From an uncultured Draconibacterium sp. (GTDB lineage Bacteria; Bacteroidota; Bacteroidia; Bacteroidales; Prolixibacteraceae), in assembly GCF_963677565.1 (NCBI RefSeq), contig NZ_OY781981.1, positions 1,550,001-1,614,000 on the forward strand: a stretch of DNA of 64,000 bases, read 5' to 3'. Position 1 is the stretch's first letter; each line of letters opens with the position of its first letter. A program made the position numbers and the translations under genes. A model generated the notes under the pieces. That model was not told the DNA's origin. It did not search any database and saw only the letters and a list, made by a program, of their open reading frames with translations. Below, piece by piece: positions 12,301 to 17,600 of this stretch.

Positions 12301-12667
12301 CCTCGACCTGGATGGATATCCGGAGTACCTGGATACCGAGTTGAACTGTGAATTGTTCATACCTGAAGGATTCTCGCCAAACGACGATGGTGTTCACGAC
12401 TTCTTCCAGATTCTGTGTATTCAGAAATATCCGAATGCCAAACTGATGATCTTTAATAGGAATGGTGTTAAACTCTGGGAAAAAGAACACTATGGCAACC
12501 TCGATGTTTGGGGAACCTACGAAGATGCATGGTGGTGGGGAACTTCCGAGAATCGCTTAACCATTGGACACTCTGGCGGATTGCCTGCCGGTAACTATAT
12601 TTATGTGCTGATACTAAACGACGGTTTGGGTACGGTTATGAATGGTACGGTGATGTTAGCATACTAA
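320..12667 (+). CDS. giant SprB-like secreted adhesin, T9SS type B sorted
   Basis: This 4115-residue protein is probably exported by the type IX secretion system and held at the cell surface as a filamentous adhesin. It begins with a classical signal peptide (MKRLMYIVIFLLMAANLLAQ). Domains in order are: an Ig/PKD-like N-terminus; SprB-type repeats at about 215-690 (SGG.APY.Y.W and TVTD..GC motifs); eighteen 54-residue units at 700-1671 and a degenerate nineteenth; a long run of related LC..P.F.WN...GCDSL repeats to about 2370; further SprB repeats; HYR-like immunoglobulin domains with repeated DNC/CGN motifs; cadherin-like domains at about 3587-3780; aspartate-rich thrombospondin type 3 repeats (DDDNDGI, calcium-binding in that family) at about 3783-4000; and a CHU_C gliding-associated sorting domain at about 4009-4115 (FIPEGFSPNDDG). 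Family knowledge supports secretion and adhesion or gliding. The ligand is unknown. A strong terminator follows. The long antisense frames opposite the repeats are artefacts of the repetitive sequence. Confidence 0.9.
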   Translation: MKRLMYIVIFLLMAANLLAQETYVIDSVCIGATRTYRIDGDEGDTYEWNIYRMPDSSLYASEVPYIDFMDEDRPAVGDTTWGSEIDQLWDEIGEFDVEVLHWSVHGCDTVEIGKVKVFPAPVAQAGPDQLVCSLEDIVVNADTAWNFSSLLWTSTGDGTFSDPTALHPTYYIGPADSLSGSVQLVITAFGLADNITCEPAVDTVEYFFSDPVISLQVSDVLCYGTGSAYIEATVSGGVAPYLYAWTGPEGFTASDDSIGNLITGTYVLTVTDDNGCSTIDSAFVSQPDEILLTIDSVQNLSCYQSNDGFILASATGGTDTLIFNWEGYSGYTASGTELYNLPADTFIVTVTDANDCEVVDTVIVTEPEPLYALIDSIIDVQCYTFDNGAAHVIVDGGTAPFAYEWDNDPALDSAWAVGLAPGQHTVIITDANNCVAYDTIDIIEPEPLVLSADSLDVRCGGKKPGAIDLHVSGGTPFANAPYYLFEWTDSTGTVFATTEDVDNLAGDQLYTVWVTDSLGCTAFHQVYINEIKNILLTATVDTAKCYGDTWSIDLTVERGRKPYTYMWTDSAGTVLSTDEDLLNVGPGIYWVTVNDKDSCDESMQFIFDPLEELLATITASDTAVCEYGAILLTGNPIGGTGELTHVWTGDGAAYLDRTDSVDVIFSGAAAGNYQLIYTVIDANACTTSDSIDLRIDPIQKDTIYASICANQLPYLWNGNTYDFAGQYIDTISGEIGVGCDTIRMLDLYIEPMEKDTIYASICANQLPYLWNGNTYDFAGQYIDTIPGEIGVGCDTIRMLDLYIEPMEKDTIYASICANQLPYLWNGNTYDFAGQYIDTVPGEIGVGCDTIRMLDLYIEPMEKDTIYASICANQLPYLWNGNTYDFAGQYIDTIPGEIGVGCDTIRMLDLYIEPMEKDTIYASICANQLPYLWNGNTYDFAGQYIDTVPGEIGVGCDTIRMLDLYIEPMEKDTIYASICANQLPYLWNGNTYDFAGQYIDTIPGEIGVGCDTIRMLDLYIEPMEKDTIYASICANQLPYLWNGNTYDFAGQYIDTVPGEIGVGCDTIRMLDLYIEPMEKDTIYASICANQLPYLWNGNTYDFAGQYIDTIPGEIGVGCDTIRMLDLYIEPMEKDTIYASICANQLPYLWNGNTYDFAGQYIDTVPGEIGVGCDTIRMLDLYIEPMEKDTIYASICANQLPYLWNGNTYDFAGQYIDTIPGEIGVGCDTIRMLDLYIEPMEKDTIYASICANQLPYLWNGNTYDFAGQYIDTVPGEIGVGCDTIRMLDLYIEPMEEDTIYASICANELPFDWNGNTYMSAGQYIDTIPGEIGVGCDTIRMLDLYIEPMEEDTIYASICANELPFDWNGNTYMSAGQYIDTIPGEIGVGCDTIRMLDLYIEPMEEDTIYASICANELPFDWNGNTYMSAGQYIDTIPGEIGVGCDTIRMLDLYIEPMEEDTIYASVCANELPYNWLGTDYTAAGQYIDTIPGEIGVGCDTIRMLDLYIEPMEEDTIYASICANELPYNWLGTEYTTAGQYIDTIPGEIGVGCDTIRMLDLYIEPMEEDTIYASICANELPFDWNGNTYMSAGQYIDTIPGEIGVGCDTIRMLDLYIEPMEEDTIYASICANELPFDWNGNTYMSAGQYIDTIPGEIGVGCDTIRVLDLFIEPMEEDTMYLSLCTDELPYDWNGNAITSAGQYLDTIPGIIGIGCDTLLSLFVEVHEPDTVIMDSTLCQGAPTFAWNGHTVLTDQDSSYEAVLVNQFGCDSLLTLNVFIIPPSYTTESMTLCLDDPSVPWNGYDIVSTTDSSYVATLKNSEGCDSVVTMNVTILYPTYSEETIQVCENDPDFDWNGNTILTDRDDVYYATLTNSVGCDSLLTLIVESNPISTFEMDTTLCVGAPSFVWNGETITTDQDDSYQVTLQNRFNCDSLVTLNVYVVPPDTTYLDTALCEGDPEFVWYSNTIQTSFNDQYEARLNNRYNCDSLLILNVEIIPNSETIVDTTLCYETPAFAWNNLTVYAQNDSTYLDTLVNAAGCDSLLTLNVTIVYPDTTNLDTTICEGEPIFAWGVNTVHQVDSYTDSIYTDILQNQYGCDSTVNLNVRILRPAYLLDTIEVCENEPVFTWHSINIFTDRDSIYSDTLYYEAGCDSLRLQLTLISNPVTDTILDTTLCEGSPEFVWNNVPIQTDFSEIYYDTLPGANQFGCDSFLVYDVTILPAMKDTITETICYGEPLADWYGISVSNEKDSVYIYNAPGPAGCDTLIYYEVTVLPVTDSMLYLTLCAGAPDTTLNNVTITSDQSWIYFDTIPNSYGCDSLLTYDVTIIPPDTTYHYDTLCVGDPGYDWNGYTVSTIVEDVYVASLSTAAGCDSVAILTTTLINGTTTYDTVYACTEYTWTEGTGDTYYVSDDYLFTLGSGTDCPDTTWLHLVISNPVIVADSVNVLCYGDSTGSIDIEVTGGVEPYSYLWSNGETTQDISGLPAGIYTVTVTDALADTLGCSANLTVTIEQPEELEITLVSITDVLIIGESTGSIEVTVSGGTPGYTYAWTNEAGDTVSITEDLFNQPAGDYALIVTDDNDCQATFTATITEPIPLQRYMSPVVTPICYEDRNSYPLLDSLKQYIALHPDVDVFSLAGLDTSTFTLDSVVIGGSTYCYEEIRTYSIQDSAGETLSATHRIIVDDREDPTISCPPDLTVDYGVAPNPATTLEQFRNLGGLYDDNCEVVSFRHVSDVSDGGSDPEIITRTYEVADYCGNTAQCEQIISVYESSEFVLICPNLPSYSFECDEVGDIPRYNTLEEFEQAGGVAYSSPYDLDTASFTSTRSTRGSCPQIITITYYIKNKNGDETNCEQIFEVDDTKPPVITMPVKEISCTDPIPYYPTMIRFLRGVGNDYYDNCTDWREARIYYQGEIVTGSCPTLYERTYRFVDQCGNETIAVDRIYVHDTIPPQIDASFPTEISAECDVPDPYTNVNAYVMEDCGPLEIDYRDSLGGIDEPGVVYRIYTFSDPCNSVDIIQKITIELTNIPEFDGLSPLCQFSPSPELPDTSRNGIVGHWEIDSIPTDVVGTFTYVFYPDSGQCAGPADIVVEILPAIDLTETHIDQAYDPNPVGSIDLGIDGGSGVYTINWTGPNGFTASTETITGLYAGDYWVEVSDNIGCYDSISVTLLAFEPEFYCPPDTMIECPDVTQYPAATNITEFIAMGGYYDPVSILADLSSFDQIVPGANCLTVERTYVVEDIYGRLDSCTQTIDFYDIIPPVIVAPDGDTAECLSTIVPDIETFADFLAMAGADAYDPNCSIDPSSFTVRDTAIILGPGRSQVIFYYSIADLCGNIGRDTSYYLITDDQAPEVFCADITVYLDENGQYQITIQDSITMVDSVYDNCTAPEDMVVVIEIEEITCEDVESGTQARIIVYDEGGLSAECTANITVVDTVPPTAICQDITVYLDDTGVAYITAQDIDNGSFDNCELDTIMISRDRFDCFDVGENEVELYAVDAYGLRDTCIGIVTVIDPVDPYIACLPLQTVQLDEYGLYQISWDMVTDSVSDECGIDTVLLDDYELDCDNIGLTTITVTAYDVNGNSSTCEAQFEVFGNIPPNVVNDTAVTSVNIPVEIPVTQNDYDLKTNINLESLGVLVGPSHGSVVVDKATGIVTYTPDLDYEGPDIFRYQICDDGIPCVPECGEAIVFITVRPANDPPVAVDDYYEVPCGDLFGNIILNDSDPDGDEITVNPVPVTPPDSGYLELFPNGNFEYIPFEGFFGTDSFQYVICDNGIPSLCDTAWVYITRVADNDCDGVADTDDIDDDNDGIRDNIENGGYWPEDGMGLIDSDHDGIPDYMDIDSDNDGIVDNIEGQGEHNYIPPSGIDENGDGWDDIYDVTIGGVITFDEDLTDTDGDSMPDYLDIDSDNDGVWDLIEGHDDDHNGIADVLRWYSDEDHDGLDDAYDTYSGWADYGNETASNAPLQDFDGDGTRDWRDTNDEDDEYPTVIEDLNGNGDYSDDDLDLDGYPEYLDTELNCELFIPEGFSPNDDGVHDFFQILCIQKYPNAKLMIFNRNGVKLWEKEHYGNLDVWGTYEDAWWWGTSENRLTIGHSGGLPAGNYIYVLILNDGLGTVMNGTVMLAY
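2417..5332 (+). repeat. tandem array of 18 x 162-bp coding repeats
   Basis: Eighteen in-frame units of exactly 162 bp (54 residues) run without a gap, followed by one degenerate unit from 5333. Each unit has two cysteines (ASICAN and GVGCDT) and a W near its middle. Units 1-11 carry QLPYLWNGNTYDF. Units 12-14, 17 and 18 carry ELPFDWNGNTYMS. Units 15 and 16 carry ELPYNWLGT. Units 2-10 alternate between two nucleotide types, one with DTIPG and ATAAGAATGTTGGAT, the other with DTVPG and ATCCGTATGCTTGAT, so the true period is 324 bp. Units 13-14 reappear almost unchanged as 17-18. Confidence 0.95.
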
Positions 12668-12680
12668 GATCACCTGAAGA

Positions 12681-12722
12681 AAAGAGAGGACTTCATTTGT
12701 TGTGAAGTCCTCTCTTTTTATT
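12681..12722 (+). terminator. intrinsic terminator of the giant adhesin gene
   Basis: A perfect 15-bp stem (12681-12695 with 12703-12717), a 7-base loop and a following T-rich run lie 14 bases after the stop codon. The stem is symmetrical, but the minus-strand gene that ends at 12752 would also meet it, so it may act in both directions. Confidence 0.9.
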
Positions 12723-12751
12723 ATAAAGTTGCTCGTGCTACGTTGGTAGAA

Positions 12752-13984
12752 TCACTTTAACGCTTGCTCAATATCAGCAATTAAATCATCAACATTCTCA
12801 ATCCCCACCGACAAACGCATCATACGGTCGTTAATGCCTGCCGCAATTCTTTCGTCTTCGGTAAACTCGGCATAAATGGTTGAGTGCGGATGAATGATCA
12901 GTGTTTTGTTATCATTCAGGTTGGTGGCGCGGCGAATGATTTGCAGCTTGTTCATAAACGAATAACAGGCCGCCTTTGATTCCAGCTCAAAACTCATTAT
13001 TGTGCCCGGAACACCATTAAAGTATTTTTGAGCCAGCGGGTAACGTTCATCAGATTCCAAACCCGGGTAACTTACTTTCCTGACTTTAGGATTTGAACTC
13101 AGGTATTCTCCCAGTGCCAGGCAATTTTGGTAACATCTTTCAACCCGAAGCTCCAGAATGTCGAGCCCCTGAATTTGAAAGCGGGCAGTTTGTGGAGCCA
13201 TACTTCCACCGGTATTTCGATACACGTTCTTTCTTACTTTCATCAAAAACGCATTGGCCTTAAATTTTTTGGTGTAGGACGCCGTATTTGGATTAAGGTT
13301 CCAGTCGAAATTTCCTTGATCGATAATAGCGCCACCAAATGAAGTTGCTCCTCCTGATATATATTTTGTTGTCGACATCACTTCTATATTTACTCCAAAT
13401 TTGTTTGCATTAAAAACGTTGGGTGGAGTAATTGTGCTATCGGCAACCAATAGCAGTTGGTGTTTTTTCGCAACACGTGACAGCATTTCAATATCTGCAA
13501 TATCCAATTGAGGATTGGTTACTGTTTCGAAATATATGGCCCGAGTGTTTTCATCGATAAGTTTTTCTATTTCTTCTTCGTTGCTCAGACTGCAAAACCG
13601 TGTCTCCAGTCCAAATTCAGAAAGTGTCTTTTGAAACAAGGCATAACTGTGACCAAACAATCGATTACCTGAAATAATGTTGTCTCCGGATTTGGTGAGC
13701 GCCATAATCGTATTCGTAATGGCCGCCATTCCCGAACTTACTGCAATTGCTCCGTGGCTTTGCGTTAATGCTTTTAACTTCAGCTCAAAATATTCAACTG
13801 TTGGGCTTGCTGTTCTGGAGTAAACATGGGCAATGTATTCGCCTCTGAAATTGGCTTCAATTTGTTCTGCTGAGTCAAACTCGTATGCAACCGACTCGTA
13901 TAAGGGCATTTGTAGTGCGTTGTGTGGATCTTGTTTAGCGTAGGGAACATTTAGTGCGGTAGTAGTAAATCCGGTGTTTTTCAT
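12752..13984 (-). CDS. PLP-dependent Cys/Met metabolism enzyme (O-acetylhomoserine sulfhydrylase-like)
   Basis: This is a Cys_Met_Meta_PP family enzyme of about 410 residues. It binds pyridoxal phosphate and acts on O-acylhomoserine, cystathionine or methionine-type substrates. The PLP lysine is K207 in the motif STTKYISGG. Other family marks are YSRTASPTVE, the SSGMAAI loop and ETVTNPQ ahead of the ADST motif. The open frame extends to 14053, but the 23 extra residues do not resemble the family, and MKNTGFTTTALN at 13984 is a typical N-terminus, so this start was chosen. The exact reaction (sulfhydrylase, gamma-synthase or gamma-lyase) cannot be decided from sequence alone. It stands alone on the minus strand, about 32 kb from the methionine operon. 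No riboswitch was seen in its leader. Confidence 0.8.
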   Translation of the reverse strand: MKNTGFTTTALNVPYAKQDPHNALQMPLYESVAYEFDSAEQIEANFRGEYIAHVYSRTASPTVEYFELKLKALTQSHGAIAVSSGMAAITNTIMALTKSGDNIISGNRLFGHSYALFQKTLSEFGLETRFCSLSNEEEIEKLIDENTRAIYFETVTNPQLDIADIEMLSRVAKKHQLLLVADSTITPPNVFNANKFGVNIEVMSTTKYISGGATSFGGAIIDQGNFDWNLNPNTASYTKKFKANAFLMKVRKNVYRNTGGSMAPQTARFQIQGLDILELRVERCYQNCLALGEYLSSNPKVRKVSYPGLESDERYPLAQKYFNGVPGTIMSFELESKAACYSFMNKLQIIRRATNLNDNKTLIIHPHSTIYAEFTEDERIAAGINDRMMRLSVGIENVDDLIADIEQALK

Positions 13985-14195
13985 ACTATTAAAAATTTTT
14001 GTTTTCAACGGAATAGTATGGAACTCGCACCCATAAATTGGGACTCGTTTCATTTATCATTTTTTAAGGACCGAAAAATAGTTCTATAATTAGAATTCTT
14101 GTTCTGATTCTTTATAAAATACCAGCATAAAAAGCCTGATATTTGTTACCCTCCAAACAACTGTATAACATAAAAGTTTTTTGTAATCTGAATAC

Positions 14196-14300
14196 TTTGG
14201 TATAAATATTGTTACTTATTTTGCAGTTTTAAGTTATATAATTAAACAGCATTTATATAATAAACTGCTAACCATGACGCCCCCCGTCATGGTTTTTTCT
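14196..14300 (+). ncRNA. candidate small RNA with intrinsic terminator
   Basis: The 494-bp gap before the branching enzyme holds no open gene. It does contain a perfect 10-bp hairpin (14270-14279 with 14285-14294, C-rich loop) followed by six Ts, a textbook plus-strand terminator with no annotated gene in front of it. Just upstream GCAGTTT (about 14223) and AAACTGC (about 14262) can pair as a second stem. TTTG at 14196-14199 and TATTTTG at 14217-14223 are 17 bases apart, close to a Bacteroidota promoter. A transcript of about 70 bases is inferred. No known RNA family was recognised. Confidence 0.35.
14270..14299 (+). terminator. orphan intrinsic terminator
   Basis: AACCATGACG pairs perfectly with CGTCATGGTT around a loop of Cs, and a run of Ts follows. 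No plus-strand gene ends within 1.6 kb upstream, and the PLP gene upstream lies on the other strand. Confidence 0.8.
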
Positions 14301-14478
14301 TTTCTATTGTAGCACAAAGGATTACTGTCAATTTTTATAAGTACTATAAATTTTAGTCTAAAAATAGATTAAGTTGCTGCATCATTTTATTCTAAATACT
14401 CTTCATTTTCACGTGTCTTTCTCTATCTTTAAAAAACAAATTCGTACTTCAGCGAATTATTAGAAAGGAGCCGAACAA

Positions 14479-16497
14479 ATGAAAAAATACCTGCCTAAAT
14501 TAGTTCAGGATGATAAATGGTTAGAGCCTTTTTCGGGAGTTATTTCAGACAGAATGATTCTTGCAGAACGAAAAGAAAAGGAACTGACAGGTGGTAAATC
14601 ATTGGCTGATTTTGCTACCGGCCATCTGTATTTTGGTTTACACAAAACCAACTCAGGGTGGGTGATGCGTGAATGGGCACCAAACGCTACGCACATATTT
14701 TTGGTGGGTACGTTTAATGATTGGCAGGAAGGCGCTGAGTATGCTTTCTCGCATCTGGAAAATGGTGTTTGGGAACTCGAACTTCAGGAACACCAACTGG
14801 CACACGGCGATCTGTATGCTTTAAATATTCACTGGGCAATAAATTTTGGAAAGCGAATACCCGCCTGGGCAAACCGGGTTGTGCAAGACGAAAATACGCA
14901 CATGTTTAATGCACAGGTGTGGGCCCCGGAAAAAGCTTACGAATGGATAAATTCTGACTTTCAGCGTACCGATGAGCCACCGTTGATTTACGAGGGCCAC
15001 ATTGGAATGGCCGGAGAAGAGGAGTGTGTTCATACCTACAATGAGTTTCGCGAAAAGATGTTGCCCCGTATTAAAGCAAACGGTTACAATGTAATTCAGT
15101 TAATGGCCATTCCGGAACACCCTTATTACGGGAGTTTTGGCTACCACGTAAGTAGCTTTTTTGCTGCATCGTCGCGTTTTGGAACACCCTACGAACTAAA
15201 GCAACTCATTGATGAAGCCCATGAAATGGGCATTGCAGTTATTATGGATTTGGTTCACTCGCATGCTGTAAAAAATGAGGTTGAAGGACTGGGAAATTAT
15301 GATGGCACTCGCTATCAGTTTTTTCACGATGGCGGAAAAGGTGTGCATCCGGCATGGGACAGTTACTGTTTTAACTACGGTAAAAATGAAGTATTACACT
15401 TTTTGTTATCAAATATAAGCTATTGGCTCACCGAATATAAATTCGATGGCTTTCGTTTTGATGGGGTAACCAGTATGCTGTATTTTAACCATGGACTGGA
15501 AATCGCCTTCACAAATTACGACGACTATTTTAATGCCAATGTCGATCATGAAGCCACAACTTACTTTAAGCTGGCTAATAAATTGATAAAACAAGTGAGC
15601 CCAGGAGCTTTATCGATTGCGGAGGACATGAGTGGAATGCCCGGTTTGGCAACGTCGATTGAGGATGGCGGTTTAGGTTTCGATTATAGAATGGCCATGG
15701 GAGTGCCCGATTTCTGGATAAAAACGATAAAAGAAAAATCGGATGACGAATGGGAAGTTGGTGATATTTTTTATCAGCTGACCTCGAAGCGGATGGATGA
15801 AAAAGTGGTAAGTTATGCCGAGTCGCACGATCAGGCTTTGGTGGGCGATAAAACAATTATCTTCCGTTTGATCGATAAAGAAATGTATTTCTCGATGCGA
15901 AAAGACCAGCCGAATCTTACGGTCGATCGCGGAATTGCATTACATAAAATGATTCGTTTGGCAACTGCGAGTACTGCCGGAGGAGCGTATCTGAATTTTA
16001 TGGGTAACGAATTCGGACATCCGGAATGGATCGATTTTCCGCGTGAAGGAAACAATTGGTCGTACAGTCATGCCCGAAGAATTTGGAGTATTGCCGAAGA
16101 TCAGGAGTTGAAATTTCACTGGTTGTACGATTTCGATAAGGAAATGATCCAGCTGATAAATCAGAATAAAATTCTTACGGTGCCTTCGGTTGATAAGGTT
16201 TTGGAAAATAAACCGGATAAAGTACTGGCTTACCACCGTGGATTGTTCTTGTTTGTCTTCAATTTTAATCCAACTCAATCCTTTACCGATTATGGTATTC
16301 CGTTAGGATCCGGAAAATACGAGATCGTACTAAATACTGATTCTGGTCGTTTTGGTGGTCACGATCTGGTAGATGAAGAAATCAGCTACTACACCATGCC
16401 GGTGAAAGGAATGGACAGCCAGCATTACCTGAAACTGTATCTTCCGTCGAGAACGGCGCTGGTACTGAAAAAAGTTGATATTCCGAAAGTGAAGTAA
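14479..16497 (+). CDS. glgB: 1,4-alpha-glucan branching enzyme (GH13 with CBM48)
   Basis: This 672-residue enzyme would cut alpha-1,4 chains and rejoin them as alpha-1,6 branches in glycogen. The N-terminal CBM48-like domain (about 60-150, VMREWAPNA...FNDW) is followed by a GH13 catalytic barrel and a C-terminal beta domain. The catalytic triad is visible: D328 in FRFDGVTSM, E382 in SIAEDMSG and D451 in AESHDQA. The FRFDGVTSM and ESHDQALVGDKT motifs are those of the eukaryote-like branching enzyme group (GH13_8), not the classical E. coli GlgB. It opens the storage-glucan cluster and its stop overlaps the next start (TAATG). AAAGGAG sits about 10 bases before the ATG, an unusually clear ribosome-binding site for this genome. 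Confidence 0.9.
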   Translation: MKKYLPKLVQDDKWLEPFSGVISDRMILAERKEKELTGGKSLADFATGHLYFGLHKTNSGWVMREWAPNATHIFLVGTFNDWQEGAEYAFSHLENGVWELELQEHQLAHGDLYALNIHWAINFGKRIPAWANRVVQDENTHMFNAQVWAPEKAYEWINSDFQRTDEPPLIYEGHIGMAGEEECVHTYNEFREKMLPRIKANGYNVIQLMAIPEHPYYGSFGYHVSSFFAASSRFGTPYELKQLIDEAHEMGIAVIMDLVHSHAVKNEVEGLGNYDGTRYQFFHDGGKGVHPAWDSYCFNYGKNEVLHFLLSNISYWLTEYKFDGFRFDGVTSMLYFNHGLEIAFTNYDDYFNANVDHEATTYFKLANKLIKQVSPGALSIAEDMSGMPGLATSIEDGGLGFDYRMAMGVPDFWIKTIKEKSDDEWEVGDIFYQLTSKRMDEKVVSYAESHDQALVGDKTIIFRLIDKEMYFSMRKDQPNLTVDRGIALHKMIRLATASTAGGAYLNFMGNEFGHPEWIDFPREGNNWSYSHARRIWSIAEDQELKFHWLYDFDKEMIQLINQNKILTVPSVDKVLENKPDKVLAYHRGLFLFVFNFNPTQSFTDYGIPLGSGKYEIVLNTDSGRFGGHDLVDEEISYYTMPVKGMDSQHYLKLYLPSRTALVLKKVDIPKVK

Positions 16498-17528
16498 TGG
16501 CCGGAACAAAATTTCAAACGATAGTTGAACTGCCACAATTTGCATGGCAAACAGGTTATAAAAGTAAAAACCTGTTTATGGGATCGTGTTTCACCGAGAA
16601 TGTTGGAGGGGTAATGGAAGCACAGAAATATCCGGTCGACATTAATCCGTTTGGAATATTGTATAATCCGCTATCTGTAGCCAACGGACTACAAATTTTG
16701 CTAGAAGAAAAGCGTTTTTTAGCAGACGATTTGGTAGAGCACAACGGGCTTTGGCACAGCTTTAGTCACCATGGCCGTTTTTCAAACGTTGATAAAGAGC
16801 AGGTATTGGATGATATCAACAGTCGCATTAAAAGTTCATCTGCATTTATTAAACAGGCCGACTTTCTGTTTCTCACTTTTGGCACAGCATGGATTTATCG
16901 TTATAAAAAGAATGGGAAGTTGGTTTCGAATTGCCATAAAATTCCTGCCCGTGAGTTCGTTCGTGAACGATTATCGGTTCGCCAAATTCTTGATGTTTAC
17001 AGCCAACTACTGCCAAAACTCTGGGAAAAAAATCCAACGTTAAAAGTAGTGTTTACAGTTAGTCCGATCCGTCATTGGAAAGATGGAGCTGTTGAAAATC
17101 AGCGAAGTAAGGCCACGCTTATTCTGGCTGTCGACGAATTGATACAGCAGTTTGGCGCTGCAAAATGTGGTTATTTTCCATCGTACGAAATTGTGATGGA
17201 CGAACTGCGCGATTATCGTTTTTATGCTGAAGATATGTTGCACATTTCGGATGTGGCTGTTAAGCACATTTGGGAACGTTTTGAACACGCACTTATTGAT
17301 GCTGAAAGTATTGCAATAGCAAAAGAAGTTGTAAAAATCACAAATGCTGTAAAGCATCGTCCAATCAATAAAAAATCCCTTGAATTCTCTAAATTTCTAA
17401 TTAGCTTTCTGAAAAAAACCGGGGATCTGGAAAAAAGACACCCGTATCTTAATTTAAAGTTAGAAAAAGAATATTTTAACGTACAGATTGAGGATTTCGG
17501 AAGTGGCGATGGAACAATTGTAAGTTAA
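16497..17528 (+). CDS. GSCFA domain protein, coupled to the branching enzyme
   Basis: This 343-residue protein carries the GSCFA signature as GSCFTENVGG near residue 28. GSCFA proteins are common in Bacteroidota and are related to SGNH/GDSL-type hydrolases. Their substrate is not established. A later D..H-type segment (EDMLHISDVAVKHIW, about 245) fits a hydrolase-like fold. There is no signal peptide, so it is cytoplasmic. Its ATG overlaps the branching-enzyme stop codon by one base, implying translational coupling. The placement suggests a role in alpha-glucan metabolism, perhaps removing an acyl or other modification, but that is inference. Confidence 0.85.
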   Translation: MAGTKFQTIVELPQFAWQTGYKSKNLFMGSCFTENVGGVMEAQKYPVDINPFGILYNPLSVANGLQILLEEKRFLADDLVEHNGLWHSFSHHGRFSNVDKEQVLDDINSRIKSSSAFIKQADFLFLTFGTAWIYRYKKNGKLVSNCHKIPAREFVRERLSVRQILDVYSQLLPKLWEKNPTLKVVFTVSPIRHWKDGAVENQRSKATLILAVDELIQQFGAAKCGYFPSYEIVMDELRDYRFYAEDMLHISDVAVKHIWERFEHALIDAESIAIAKEVVKITNAVKHRPINKKSLEFSKFLISFLKKTGDLEKRHPYLNLKLEKEYFNVQIEDFGSGDGTIVS

Positions 17529-17600
17529 ATCCCTTAACTTAGTAGGACGCCATCATGGTGGCTACTGAACCAATACTCAATTTACCAAAGTAATACTGTT

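Noticed and set aside
13985..14053. 23-codon N-terminal extension of the PLP enzyme
   Set aside because: Not family-like and AT-rich; MKNTGFTTTALN is the typical start. It cannot be fully excluded because the upstream ATG is also usable.
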